Source of the DNA: Chitinophagaceae bacterium
Lineage (GTDB): Bacteria; Bacteroidota; Bacteroidia; Chitinophagales; Chitinophagaceae
Assembly (NCBI GenBank): GCA_019454915.1
Contig: JACFNM010000002.1
Coordinates: forward strand, 24,824 to 32,290
Direction of reading: 5' to 3'
DNA length: 7,467 nucleotides
Shown here in pieces: positions 1 through 5,779 of this stretch. The position numbers and the translations under genes were made by a program. Position 1 is the stretch's first letter. Each line of letters begins with the position of its first letter. Below the pieces are notes generated by a model. That model was not told the DNA's origin and did not search any database. It saw nothing but the letters and a program-made list of their open reading frames with translations.

Positions 1-1
1 G

Positions 2-118
2 CATCAATCCCCGCAGGTGCTGCTTATCCGGCAGGGGAAGTGTATTTATAATGAGAGCCACAATGCAATTCAGATGGCTGAAATTGCAGAACAGGGAAAG
101 ATTTCCGCTCAGCATTGA
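2..118 (+). CDS. ytxJ: Bacillithiol-system redox protein, BrxC/YtxJ type (C-terminal fragment)
   Basis: Only the last 38 codons lie in the window; the gene enters from the left edge and ends at TGA 116-118. The frame opens with His-Gln-Ser-Pro-Gln followed by a hydrophobic strand (VLLIRQGK) and a second conserved-looking stretch (YNESHNAI). This matches the C-terminal part of YtxJ/BrxC monothiol bacilliredoxins as I remember it (HESPQ, a strand, then a THW/SHWNI-type segment). In that family a thioredoxin-like fold of about 108 residues removes bacillithiol from protein cysteines in the cytoplasm. The N-terminal half, with the active-site Cys, is outside the window and cannot be checked. The usual His-Trp of the last motif reads His-Asn here. 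It converges on ahcY. The family call rests on a short stretch and is probable, not certain. Confidence 0.72.
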   Translation, partial: HQSPQVLLIRQGKCIYNESHNAIQMAEIAEQGKISAQH

Positions 119-206
119 AGCCCATCTCTACGAATGAATCATACCCATGTCAATACGGTGAACGACTGGGTGACCGTGCAATGAGGCTTAGGCTTTCGCA
201 GTTCTA

Positions 207-1532
207 TTAATACCGGTAATGCTCCGGTTTGTAAGGTCCTTCTTTTGAAATGCCGAGATAAGCTGCCTGGTCATTGGTGAGCACATCCAGTTCAACCCCG
301 ATTTTCTTTAAATGCAGACGGGCAACTTTTTCGTCTAAATGTTTGGGCAGCACATATACTTTGTTCTCGTAGTTTTTGTGATTATTCCACAATTCTATTT
401 GTGCCAGCGTCTGATTGGTAAAGGAGTTGCTCATCACAAAACTGGGATGACCGGTGGCACAGCCCAAATTTACCAGGCGTCCTTCCGCTAACAGAATGAT
501 ATCCTTTCCATCCACGTTATACATATCAACCTGGGGTTTGATGGTATCTTTGGTGTGACCGTAATGGTTGTTCAACCAGGCTACATCAATCTCAATATCG
601 AAATGCCCGATATTACAAACGATCGCCTTGTCTTTCATTAATTTGAAGTGTTCGCCCGTAATCAGGTCGCGGCACCCGCTGGCGGTAACAATAATATCAG
701 CTTCTTTTACGGCGTCTGTCATTTTTTTTACCTCATAGCCGTCCATGGCTGCCTGTAAGGCGCATATAGGGTCAATTTCCGTAACGATCACCCGGCACCC
801 TGCTCCCGACAGAGATGCCGCCGAACCCTTACCTACATCGCCATACCCGCCCACAACGGCTACCTTGCCCGCCAGCATCAGATCGGTGGCGCGACGAATG
901 GCATCTACCAGGCTTTCCTTACAGCCGTATTTATTATCAAACTTCGATTTGGTCACAGAATCATTCACGTTGATAGCCGGGATAGGCAGCGTGCCTTTCT
1001 GCATCCTTTCATAAAGCCGGTGTACACCCGTGGTTGTTTCTTCACTTAATCCTTTTACGTGCTGAATCAGCTCGGGGTATTTATCAAAAACCATGTTCGT
1101 AAGGTCTCCTCCGTCGTCCAGGATCATATTCAGCGGGCGATCGGCGCCACCAAAAAACAGGGTCTGTTCAATGCACCATTCCGCTTCTTCCTGCGTTTGC
1201 CCTTTCCAGGCAAATACGCCGATGCCGGTAGCGGCTATCGCTGCGGCTGCGTGATCCTGTGTAGAAAAGATATTGCAGGAACTCCACTTTACTTCTGCTC
1301 CCAGGGCCGTCAGCGTTTCAATTAGCACCGCCGTTTGTATGGTCATGTGAAGACAGCCGGCAATGCGGGCTCCTTTCAGGGGCTGCTGAGATTTGTATTC
1401 CTCCCGGATGGCCATCAGCCCGGGCATTTCAGCTTCCGCCAGCTTTATTTCTTTACGTCCCCAGGATGCCAGGCTGATATCTTTTATCTTATTGGGCAGG
1501 GAAAAATCAATGGAAGAAGAAATGGCTGACAT
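207..1532 (-). CDS. ahcY: Adenosylhomocysteinase (S-adenosyl-L-homocysteine hydrolase)
   Basis: Reversibly hydrolyses S-adenosylhomocysteine to adenosine and homocysteine in the cytoplasm, relieving product inhibition of methyltransferases. The protein has 441 residues and looks complete. The substrate domain has HMT at 62-64 and [11 protein letters not shown] near 84-94. Catalytic positions, by alignment to human AHCY, are Asp140, Glu165 (in SEETTTGVH), Lys195, Asp199 and Cys204. The NAD-binding Rossmann loop GYGDVGKG is at 229-236. The C-terminal tail ends PYKPEHYRY, whose Lys435 and Tyr439 correspond to residues reaching into the neighbouring subunit's NAD site. The roughly 40-residue insertion of some bacterial versions is absent. 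Gln66 replaces the Glu of the human enzyme, common in bacteria as far as I recall. The ATG at 1530-1532 gives the full family N-terminus. It has no Shine-Dalgarno sequence and appears monocistronic. Confidence 0.98.
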   Translation of the reverse strand: MSAISSSIDFSLPNKIKDISLASWGRKEIKLAEAEMPGLMAIREEYKSQQPLKGARIAGCLHMTIQTAVLIETLTALGAEVKWSSCNIFSTQDHAAAAIAATGIGVFAWKGQTQEEAEWCIEQTLFFGGADRPLNMILDDGGDLTNMVFDKYPELIQHVKGLSEETTTGVHRLYERMQKGTLPIPAINVNDSVTKSKFDNKYGCKESLVDAIRRATDLMLAGKVAVVGGYGDVGKGSAASLSGAGCRVIVTEIDPICALQAAMDGYEVKKMTDAVKEADIIVTASGCRDLITGEHFKLMKDKAIVCNIGHFDIEIDVAWLNNHYGHTKDTIKPQVDMYNVDGKDIILLAEGRLVNLGCATGHPSFVMSNSFTNQTLAQIELWNNHKNYENKVYVLPKHLDEKVARLHLKKIGVELDVLTNDQAAYLGISKEGPYKPEHYRY

Positions 1533-1589
1533 GGGCTTAATACTTTAAAAATTGTTAGAATAATTTTAACCGATATAATTTTAAGGTCG

Positions 1590-1622
1590 CAAAATTACGC
1601 ATAATAACTTCGATTTGGGCAA
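1590..1622 (-). promoter_or_regulatory. Probable ahcY promoter
   Basis: On the minus strand the sequence TAATTTTG (1597 down to 1590) is an exact TAnnTTTG Bacteroidota -7 box. A TTG at 1622-1620 lies 22 nt upstream as a weak -33 element. The predicted start near 1583 leaves an AT-rich leader of about 50 nt before the ahcY ATG. I saw no riboswitch-like structure in that leader. Confidence 0.5.
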
Positions 1623-1747
1623 TTTAGCCCGGAATTCGTTGGCAGAGACCAATATTCTGCTTGTTGAGGGTGGAGTGGAACAGATACAGACGTATAAATG
1701 GACCTGGAAATGTGTTTTAATGCTATCATTACACAACACAATACCCT

Positions 1748-1755
1748 TATTTTTG
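1748..1755 (+). promoter_or_regulatory. Probable -7 box for the small membrane-protein gene
   Basis: TATTTTTG is an exact TAnnTTTG match. It ends 26 nt before the ATG at 1782, so the predicted leader is about 20 nt. No clear TTTG -33 element is found at the usual distance, so this is a one-box match in AT-rich DNA. Confidence 0.4.
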
Positions 1756-1781
1756 TTTAATAAGCAGTAAAAACAATTCGC

Positions 1782-2297
1782 ATGCTTGATAGTAGTTCGG
1801 TTCTGTTTGCCATAGTGTTCGTGGTAGTGGTGCTGGGTATCTACCTGGTCTTCTATTTCAGAGAAACAAAAAAAACGAAAAAAGAACAGAAATCTCCACC
1901 TTTTAATGCGGCTTTACAGCTGCAGGCCTATGAACGGCTTACAATATTATCGGAAAGAATTTCTTTAAAAAGCCTGATGACCCGGATAGCCCCGGTGCAG
2001 ATGGACGCCGTTACCTACCACGGACTGCTGGTGGAAAGCATCAAGCAGGAATACGAATATAACGTTTCGCAGCAATTGTATGTATCTGCGGAAGCCTGGC
2101 AGGCTGTTACCAATATGAAAGAACAGAATATTTTCATCCTGCACCAGTTGCTTCGCACTTTACCCGAAGGAGCTACCGGGGCGGATTTGAGTAAGCATAT
2201 CGTTGGATTGCTGGAAGCTAACCCCAAAGCGTCTCTGCACCCTATTGTGCTGGAGGCATTAAAATATGAGGCCAGGAGGGTGATGCAGGGCGCCTGA
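1782..2297 (+). CDS. Small membrane-anchored protein of unknown function
   Basis: Codes for 171 residues. A single hydrophobic helix spans about residues 7-26 and is followed at once by a Lys/Arg-rich patch (27-37), so the rest should face the cytoplasm. The soluble part appears largely helical. It carries a segment LQAYERL (47-53) and a downstream helix with SIKQEYEYN. I recall proteins with this anchor plus QAYERL arrangement as conserved hypotheticals in Bacteroidota, but I cannot name a function and did not verify a family number. It has no signal peptidase site and no enzyme motif that I can see. It lies 157 bp upstream of exbB on the same strand, but exbB appears to have its own promoter, so a functional link is only a possibility. 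The ATG at 1782 follows a -7-like box and has no Shine-Dalgarno sequence. Confidence 0.85.
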   Translation: MLDSSSVLFAIVFVVVVLGIYLVFYFRETKKTKKEQKSPPFNAALQLQAYERLTILSERISLKSLMTRIAPVQMDAVTYHGLLVESIKQEYEYNVSQQLYVSAEAWQAVTNMKEQNIFILHQLLRTLPEGATGADLSKHIVGLLEANPKASLHPIVLEALKYEARRVMQGA

Positions 2298-2403
2298 TTA
2301 TCTTTCCTTTCTATATAAATTGTTAATAGAATTTTACCTTCCTTCAAAAAGAAAATAATCACACTATTTTCACGTTCGGCAATCAGACTGAAATGAGGCC
2401 CTG

Positions 2404-2431
2404 TTTGTTGTTTGTTTTGTAATTACATTTG
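2404..2431 (+). promoter_or_regulatory. Probable exbB promoter
   Basis: TACATTTG at 2424-2431 matches the -7 box TAnnTTTG exactly. A TTTG at 2404-2407, within a run of TTTG/TTG words, lies 16 nt upstream and can serve as the -33 element, a little closer than the usual 19 or so. The predicted start near 2438 gives a leader of about 17 nt before the ATG at 2455. Confidence 0.55.
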
Positions 2432-2454
2432 TCGGAAGTTCAATTTAAAATACA

Positions 2455-3156
2455 ATGAGATTATTCTTTCTTCAGCTTGATCCGGATTCACTTAATAAGG
2501 CCTTAGCGAGCCAGCATGGTATTCCTGAGCCGGGTACGCAGATGAACCTTTGGGAATTACTATTGTCCGGAGGATGGCTGATGTTGCCCCTTGCTTTACT
2601 TTTGGTGATCGCTGTTTTTTTCTTTTTCGAGCGATTGATAGCTATCCGTAATGCGGGGAAGCTGGATTATAATTTCATGAGTATTATCCGCGATCACATT
2701 ATGTCCGGCAACGTTACGGCTGCCCGTTCCCTGACCCGGAATACATTTAGCCCGGTGGCGAGGATGATAGATAAAGGGATTCAGCGGATTGGCAAGCCCA
2801 TAGACGCTATAGAAAAAAGCATGGAAAATGTGGGTAAACTGGAAATATATAAGATGGAAAGGAATCTTTCTGTTCTATCCCTGATTGCGGGAATAGCGCC
2901 GATGTTTGGGTTTTTGGGAACCATCGTGGGGATGGTACAGCTTTTTTACGGTATTTCGGCTACCGGTGAATATACGATGAACACCATCGCCGGGGGTATT
3001 TATACAAAAATGATTACGTCGGCAAGCGGACTTATCATCGGTTTGCTGGCCTATGTAGGCTATAATTATTTGAACGCCCAGATAGATAAAAACGTGAACC
3101 AGATGGAATACGCCATCGCTGAGTTTATAGACGTGCTGCAGGAGCCAACGAGGTAG
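2455..3156 (+). CDS. exbB: MotA/TolQ/ExbB-family proton channel protein
   Basis: Inner-membrane channel subunit that, with ExbD, uses the proton gradient to drive TonB or a Tol-like partner. The protein has 233 residues. A short N-terminal region leads into membrane helix 1 (about 34-58, ending FFFFERL), then a cytoplasmic domain (about 60-135). Helix 2 (about 137-163) contains the family motif GFLGTIVGM (152-160), with Thr156 as the expected pore-lining polar residue. Helix 3 (about 178-205) contains TKMITSASGL with Thr188. The Glu usual in ExbB/TolQ helix 3 (GIxEAL) is a Thr here, which may be a lineage trait. Length and topology are normal for the family. No tonB or tolA gene is visible nearby, so whether it serves TonB or a gliding/Tol-like system cannot be decided. 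exbD follows after an unusually long gap of 266 bp. Confidence 0.95.
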   Translation: MRLFFLQLDPDSLNKALASQHGIPEPGTQMNLWELLLSGGWLMLPLALLLVIAVFFFFERLIAIRNAGKLDYNFMSIIRDHIMSGNVTAARSLTRNTFSPVARMIDKGIQRIGKPIDAIEKSMENVGKLEIYKMERNLSVLSLIAGIAPMFGFLGTIVGMVQLFYGISATGEYTMNTIAGGIYTKMITSASGLIIGLLAYVGYNYLNAQIDKNVNQMEYAIAEFIDVLQEPTR

Positions 3157-3422
3157 GGGTGGGAATGTGGGAATTTGAAAACCTGCCAGCCGGCAGGCTG
3201 GTTTGAAAATTTGGAAATGTGAGAGTGTGAGAAAGGGATTGAGATTGCGGGGCGTTATCCTTTGCGTCTTTGCGCCTTTGCGTGAAACAGTAATTAACGT
3301 GAAAGTGTGAGGAATGCAAGCAGTCATCACCGAAGGTCAGACCGCGGAGGGAAGAGTACCAATGTGAGAAATATGAAAATGAGGAATTTGGGAAATAATA
3401 TTTAACAACGAATGACATAGTA
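3157..3422 (+). repeat. Repeat-rich intergenic insert between exbB and exbD
   Basis: This 266-bp stretch has no credible gene and reads as low-complexity, repeat-like DNA. AATGTGAGA occurs at 3216-3224 and 3361-3369. GGAATTTG occurs at 3170-3177 and 3383-3390. TTTGAAAA occurs on both sides of a GC-rich inverted repeat at 3182-3201. CTTTGCG occurs three times at exact 8-bp steps (3260, 3268, 3276). GGTCAGACC at 3335-3343 runs into CCGCGG at 3342-3347. These G/A/T-rich words and the CTTTGCG array resemble intergenic repeats I remember from Bacteroidota genomes, but I cannot name a repeat family. Exact borders are unclear; I give the whole gap. Because exbB and exbD are normally close together, this looks like an insertion or local expansion. 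Confidence 0.6.
3182..3201 (+). repeat. Overlapping inverted repeats (alternative hairpins)
   Basis: CCTGCC (3182-3187) pairs with GGCAGG (3192-3197) around the 4-nt loop AGCC. CCAGCC (3186-3191) pairs with GGCTGG (3196-3201) around the loop GGCA. Each stem is six perfect base pairs. The two share bases and exclude each other. No T-run follows, so this is not a standard terminator. Confidence 0.7.
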
Positions 3423-3818
3423 ATGAATCTGAGAAAAAAGTTGAGGGATGGTGCTAAGGTGCATACAGACGCATTGAATGATATTTTATTCATTCTCCTG
3501 CTCTTTTTTCTTATTGTGTCTACCCTCGCCAACCCTAATGTTATCAAAGTGTCTGCGCCAAAGGGTAAAAGTGATACGAAGTCAAAGCAGACCGTTGTGG
3601 TTTCTATTGATAAGAATAACCAGACTTACGTTGGTCAGAAAAAAATTTCTATGGATGATCTGGAAGCTGAGTTGCAGCTTATTCTCTCTAAATCTTCTGA
3701 GAAGCCCTCTGTAGTGGTAAATGCCGATACTGCTGGACATTGGGGAGATGTGTACAAAGTGCTGCAAACCGCTAAAAAGTTGGGCGCCACGGCGGTAGCA
3801 TCCGTCTCTTCCAACTAA
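3423..3818 (+). CDS. exbD: ExbD/TolR-family biopolymer transport protein
   Basis: Partner of ExbB in the proton-driven motor. The protein has 131 residues: a short basic cytoplasmic tail (1-16), one membrane helix (about 17-36) and a periplasmic domain (about 40-131). Asp20, at the start of the helix (ALNDILFILLLFF), is in the position of the proton-carrying Asp of ExbD/TolR. The periplasmic part has the expected pattern: a strand near VVVSID (58-63), later VVVNAD, then a helix with the VYKVLQTAKKLG stretch. The ATG at 3423 places the basic tail directly before the helix. There is no Shine-Dalgarno sequence, and a three-codon ATG-ACA-TAG ends two bases before the start. The stop codon overlaps that of prmC on the other strand. 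It is probably co-transcribed with exbB despite the repeat-filled gap. Confidence 0.93.
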   Translation: MNLRKKLRDGAKVHTDALNDILFILLLFFLIVSTLANPNVIKVSAPKGKSDTKSKQTVVVSIDKNNQTYVGQKKISMDDLEAELQLILSKSSEKPSVVVNADTAGHWGDVYKVLQTAKKLGATAVASVSSN

Positions 3819-4687
3819 TCTGTCTTAACGGCTTTTGCCATCCGGTCCTTCCCCTGCATGTCTTTCTTAACGGTTATCCGGTTAAGCCCATACGAAGCAA
3901 AAACAGGCTGTATGCTTTCTCCCATAGATTCATGGATTTCCACGTATATTCCCCCGTTTTTATGCAGATGCCTTTTTGCCAGGCTGCCGATTGCCAAATA
4001 AAAGCTAAGCGGATCATGGTCTTCCACAAACAGCGCGGTATGAGGTTCAAAGAGGAGAACATTGGGATTCATATCTTCTTTATCCTTCAACGGAACATAG
4101 GGAGGATTACTGACGATGATGTCAAAGACGGGGAGCGACCCGCTTTGCCGCGGATCCAATATATTGATGTTTAAAAACTGAATAGTGCACTGAGCGCTTT
4201 CCGCATTTTTCCGGGCCACCGCTAAAGCTCCTTCACTGACATCAATGGCGTATACTTCACAGGCCGGAAGATTTTTTTTTAGTGCGATAGCAATACAACC
4301 GCTGCCCGTGCCGATGTCCAGTATGCGGTACTTTTTGTCACAACCAGTCGGATTCTTTTCTGCGTCACTGATTATCCATGCTACTAATTCTTCCGTCTCC
4401 GGCCGCGGAATCAAAACATTTTCATCTACATACAAAGGCATGCCACAAAACCAGGCTTCCTCCAAAACGTACTGAACGGGGCGGTGCTGTAGCAACTGAG
4501 TGGTATAATCGTTAAGTGATGTATATTCCTGGTCGGTTAATACCCGGTTCCTTTTGAGTAAAAGATTTATTTTATTTAAGCCCGTGATCTTTTCCAATAC
4601 CCAGTGGGTGATATTTTCGGCTTCTCTGGCGTCATAAATTTTTCGAATAGCGTCCCGGACAAAAGACGAGGCTTCTGAAATAGTCAT
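3815..4687 (-). CDS. prmC: Peptide chain release factor N5-glutamine methyltransferase
   Basis: Uses S-adenosylmethionine to methylate the Gln of the GGQ motif of release factors RF1/RF2 in the cytoplasm, which raises termination efficiency. From the chosen ATG the protein has 290 residues, normal for PrmC/HemK. An N-terminal helical domain leads to IPRPETEELV (about 93-102). SAM motif I DIGTGSG is at about 124-130, and the catalytic NPPY (in VSNPPYV) at about 194-197. I chose ATG 4685-4687; a TTG two codons upstream (4691-4693) keeps the frame open but is a poorer start. ribE lies 115 bp upstream on the same strand, so the two may share a transcript. The TAG stop (3815-3817) overlaps the exbD stop, leaving no room for separate terminators. 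Its product SAH is the substrate of AhcY, as for any methyltransferase. Confidence 0.95.
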   Translation of the reverse strand: MTISEASSFVRDAIRKIYDAREAENITHWVLEKITGLNKINLLLKRNRVLTDQEYTSLNDYTTQLLQHRPVQYVLEEAWFCGMPLYVDENVLIPRPETEELVAWIISDAEKNPTGCDKKYRILDIGTGSGCIAIALKKNLPACEVYAIDVSEGALAVARKNAESAQCTIQFLNINILDPRQSGSLPVFDIIVSNPPYVPLKDKEDMNPNVLLFEPHTALFVEDHDPLSFYLAIGSLAKRHLHKNGGIYVEIHESMGESIQPVFASYGLNRITVKKDMQGKDRMAKAVKTD

Positions 4688-4802
4688 GTTCAAAGATAAA
4701 GGGGAATTGACTGAGAAGTTTTTTTATTGTCTTTAGAAACGGTTTCGGAACAAGGGGAGGAGGCAGTTCGAAGTGTAGCGCCAGCTCCGTTTCATGCATC
4801 TT

Positions 4803-5399
4803 CTATTGTTGATTTCTCAACTCCATCCCTCTCACCACATATTTGCCAATCATGTCAAATTCAATATTGACGGTAGCTCCTGGTTCGATTTGTTTCATAT
4901 TGGTATGTTCATAGGTGTAGGGGATGATGGCTACTGAAAAATGTTCGGCGGTTACGTCGAAGGCGGTTAAACTAATACCGTTTACGCAGACCGAACCTTT
5001 TTCTATAATAAGAGGAGCAAATTTATCAGGAAAGCGAAACGTATATTGCCGGCTCCCGTTCAGTTCCAGCTTTTCGATACAGACAGCGGTGGTGTCCACA
5101 TGCCCCTGCACAATGTGCCCATCTAAGCGGTTGTTGGGTGTTACACATTGTTCGAGGTTCACCAGGTCGCCTTTTTTCCAGTGCCCGATGGTCGTTTTTT
5201 CAATGGTTTCTATAACGGCAGTAACCCGGTGGCGATTTTCCTGTACCTTTTCCACGGTGAGGCATATCCCGTTGTGGGCGACACTCTGGTCGGCCTTAAA
5301 GCCGGCGCTAAGTGGAGAAGTTATCCAGAGTTGCTTATTGGTCCCCTCGTCTTGTACCGAATACACTTCTCCCGTTGATTCAACGATTCCTGTGAACAT
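4803..5399 (-). CDS. ribE: Riboflavin synthase, alpha subunit
   Basis: Converts two molecules of 6,7-dimethyl-8-ribityllumazine into riboflavin and a pyrimidinedione, the last step of riboflavin synthesis. The protein has 198 residues and starts with the family signature MFTGIVE. Two lumazine-binding barrels are visible: the first with NGICLTV at 43-49, the second starting around DGHIVQGHVD (93-102) with NGISLT at 140-145. A short C-terminal helix region (about 185-198) would drive trimer formation. Length is near the family norm of 195-220. The ATG at 5397-5399 is fixed by the signature. It is divergent from rpsU across 107 bp. No FMN riboswitch fits in that space. The stop is TAG, and the same frame stays open for 57 more codons after it (see findings). 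The gene is called ribC or ribE in different organisms. Confidence 0.96.
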   Translation of the reverse strand: MFTGIVESTGEVYSVQDEGTNKQLWITSPLSAGFKADQSVAHNGICLTVEKVQENRHRVTAVIETIEKTTIGHWKKGDLVNLEQCVTPNNRLDGHIVQGHVDTTAVCIEKLELNGSRQYTFRFPDKFAPLIIEKGSVCVNGISLTAFDVTAEHFSVAIIPYTYEHTNMKQIEPGATVNIEFDMIGKYVVRGMELRNQQ

Positions 5400-5439
5400 G
5401 ACTGCAAATTAACACAGCGAACTTAATTTTTAGATTTGC

Positions 5440-5470
5440 TTTGTTAATTTGTTTTATTCCCTTACCTTTG
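5440..5470 (+). promoter_or_regulatory. rpsU promoter
   Basis: TTTG at 5440-5443 and TACCTTTG at 5463-5470 are an exact -33/-7 pair with 19 nt between them, which is the best promoter in the window. The predicted start is near 5477, giving a leader of about 30 nt. Nine bases at 5459-5467 form an imperfect inverted repeat with AGGTAAAGG at 5484-5492. Confidence 0.72.
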
Positions 5471-5487
5471 CGCTCCTAAAAACAGGT

Positions 5488-5496
5488 AAAGGAGGT
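5488..5496 (+). promoter_or_regulatory. Perfect Shine-Dalgarno sequence of rpsU
   Basis: AAAGGAGGT pairs over all nine bases with the usual 3' end of 16S rRNA (ACCTCCTTT). The spacer to the ATG at 5507 is 10 nt. None of the other genes whose start lies in this window has a recognisable Shine-Dalgarno sequence. In Bacteroidota the anti-Shine-Dalgarno is normally hidden, and a strong site on rpsU fits autoregulation by bS21. Confidence 0.85.
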
Positions 5497-5506
5497 ACAT
5501 ATCCAT

Positions 5507-5707
5507 ATGCTGATTATAGATTCAAAAGATTGCGAAAATATAGACAAGGCGCTTAAGAAGTATAAAAAGAAGTTCGAGAAATCGAAGATTCTTCTGGAAC
5601 TCAGGGGAAGGCAGTCGTTTACCAAGCCATCCATCAAGCGCCGTGCAGAGGTTTTGAAGGCAGTCTACAAGCAGAATATTGCGATCGGTAAGATTGAGCC
5701 AAAATAG
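5507..5707 (+). CDS. rpsU: 30S ribosomal protein bS21
   Basis: Small-subunit protein next to the 3' end of 16S rRNA. The product has 66 residues and is strongly basic, with the family core around residues 11-47 (ENIDKALKKYKKKF, then RGRQSFTKPSIKRR). In Flavobacterium johnsoniae, as I recall, bS21 together with bS18 and bS6 holds the 16S tail so that the anti-Shine-Dalgarno is masked, and Tyr54 of bS21 takes part. Tyr54 is present here. The ATG at 5507 is set by the perfect Shine-Dalgarno at 5488-5496. A strong promoter precedes it and an 11-bp hairpin terminator follows 36 bp after the stop. Together with hpf and tRNA-Thr it belongs to the translation block of the window. Confidence 0.96.
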   Translation: MLIIDSKDCENIDKALKKYKKKFEKSKILLELRGRQSFTKPSIKRRAEVLKAVYKQNIAIGKIEPK

Positions 5708-5743
5708 CAGGACTCAATTTTCCGCATCAATTTAATATAAGGT

Positions 5744-5776
5744 AGCCATAGAGTGTATAACTTTATGGCTGTTTTT
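5744..5776 (+). terminator. Intrinsic terminator of rpsU
   Basis: Bases 5744-5754 pair with 5760-5770: AGCCATA with TATGGCT, then a G-T wobble, then AGT with ACT. This gives 11 consecutive pairs around the 5-nt loop GTATA. The run GTTTTTG follows (T5 at 5772-5776). The terminator ends three bases before the chosen xer ATG at 5780. Confidence 0.8.
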
Positions 5777-5779
5777 GTT

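Noticed and set aside
155..177. Hairpin ACGGT/ACCGT between the BrxC-type gene and ahcY as a shared terminator
   Set aside because: Only five pairs, a 13-nt loop, and no T-run on either strand.
745..1529. Plus-strand open frames inside ahcY
   Set aside because: They are antisense shadows of a strongly conserved enzyme gene.
1533..1589. SAH or SAM riboswitch in the ahcY leader
   Set aside because: The leader is about 50 nt, AT-rich, and lacks any visible multi-stem or pseudoknot pattern.
2875..3547. Minus-strand open frames across the exbB-exbD gap
   Set aside because: They run antisense to exbB and exbD and through the repeat DNA. The translations are low-complexity and match no family I know.
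4691..4693. TTG as prmC start (two residues longer)
   Set aside because: The ATG at 4685-4687 is a better start codon and gives an N-terminus (MTISEA) that fits the family.
4691..4698. Exact TAnnTTTG (TATCTTTG, minus strand) just before the prmC ATG
   Set aside because: The box ends three bases before the ATG, so transcription would start inside the coding region, and there is no -33 element. Probably chance in AT-rich DNA.
4736..4793. Inverted repeat GAAACGG/CCGTTTC between prmC and ribE
   Set aside because: Arms of seven bases are 44 bp apart and no T-run follows on the transcribed strand; not convincing as terminator or operator.
5753..5779. Longer xer start at GTG 5753 or ATG 5765
   Set aside because: Both lie within the rpsU terminator hairpin, and the extra residues do not resemble the Xer N-terminus.
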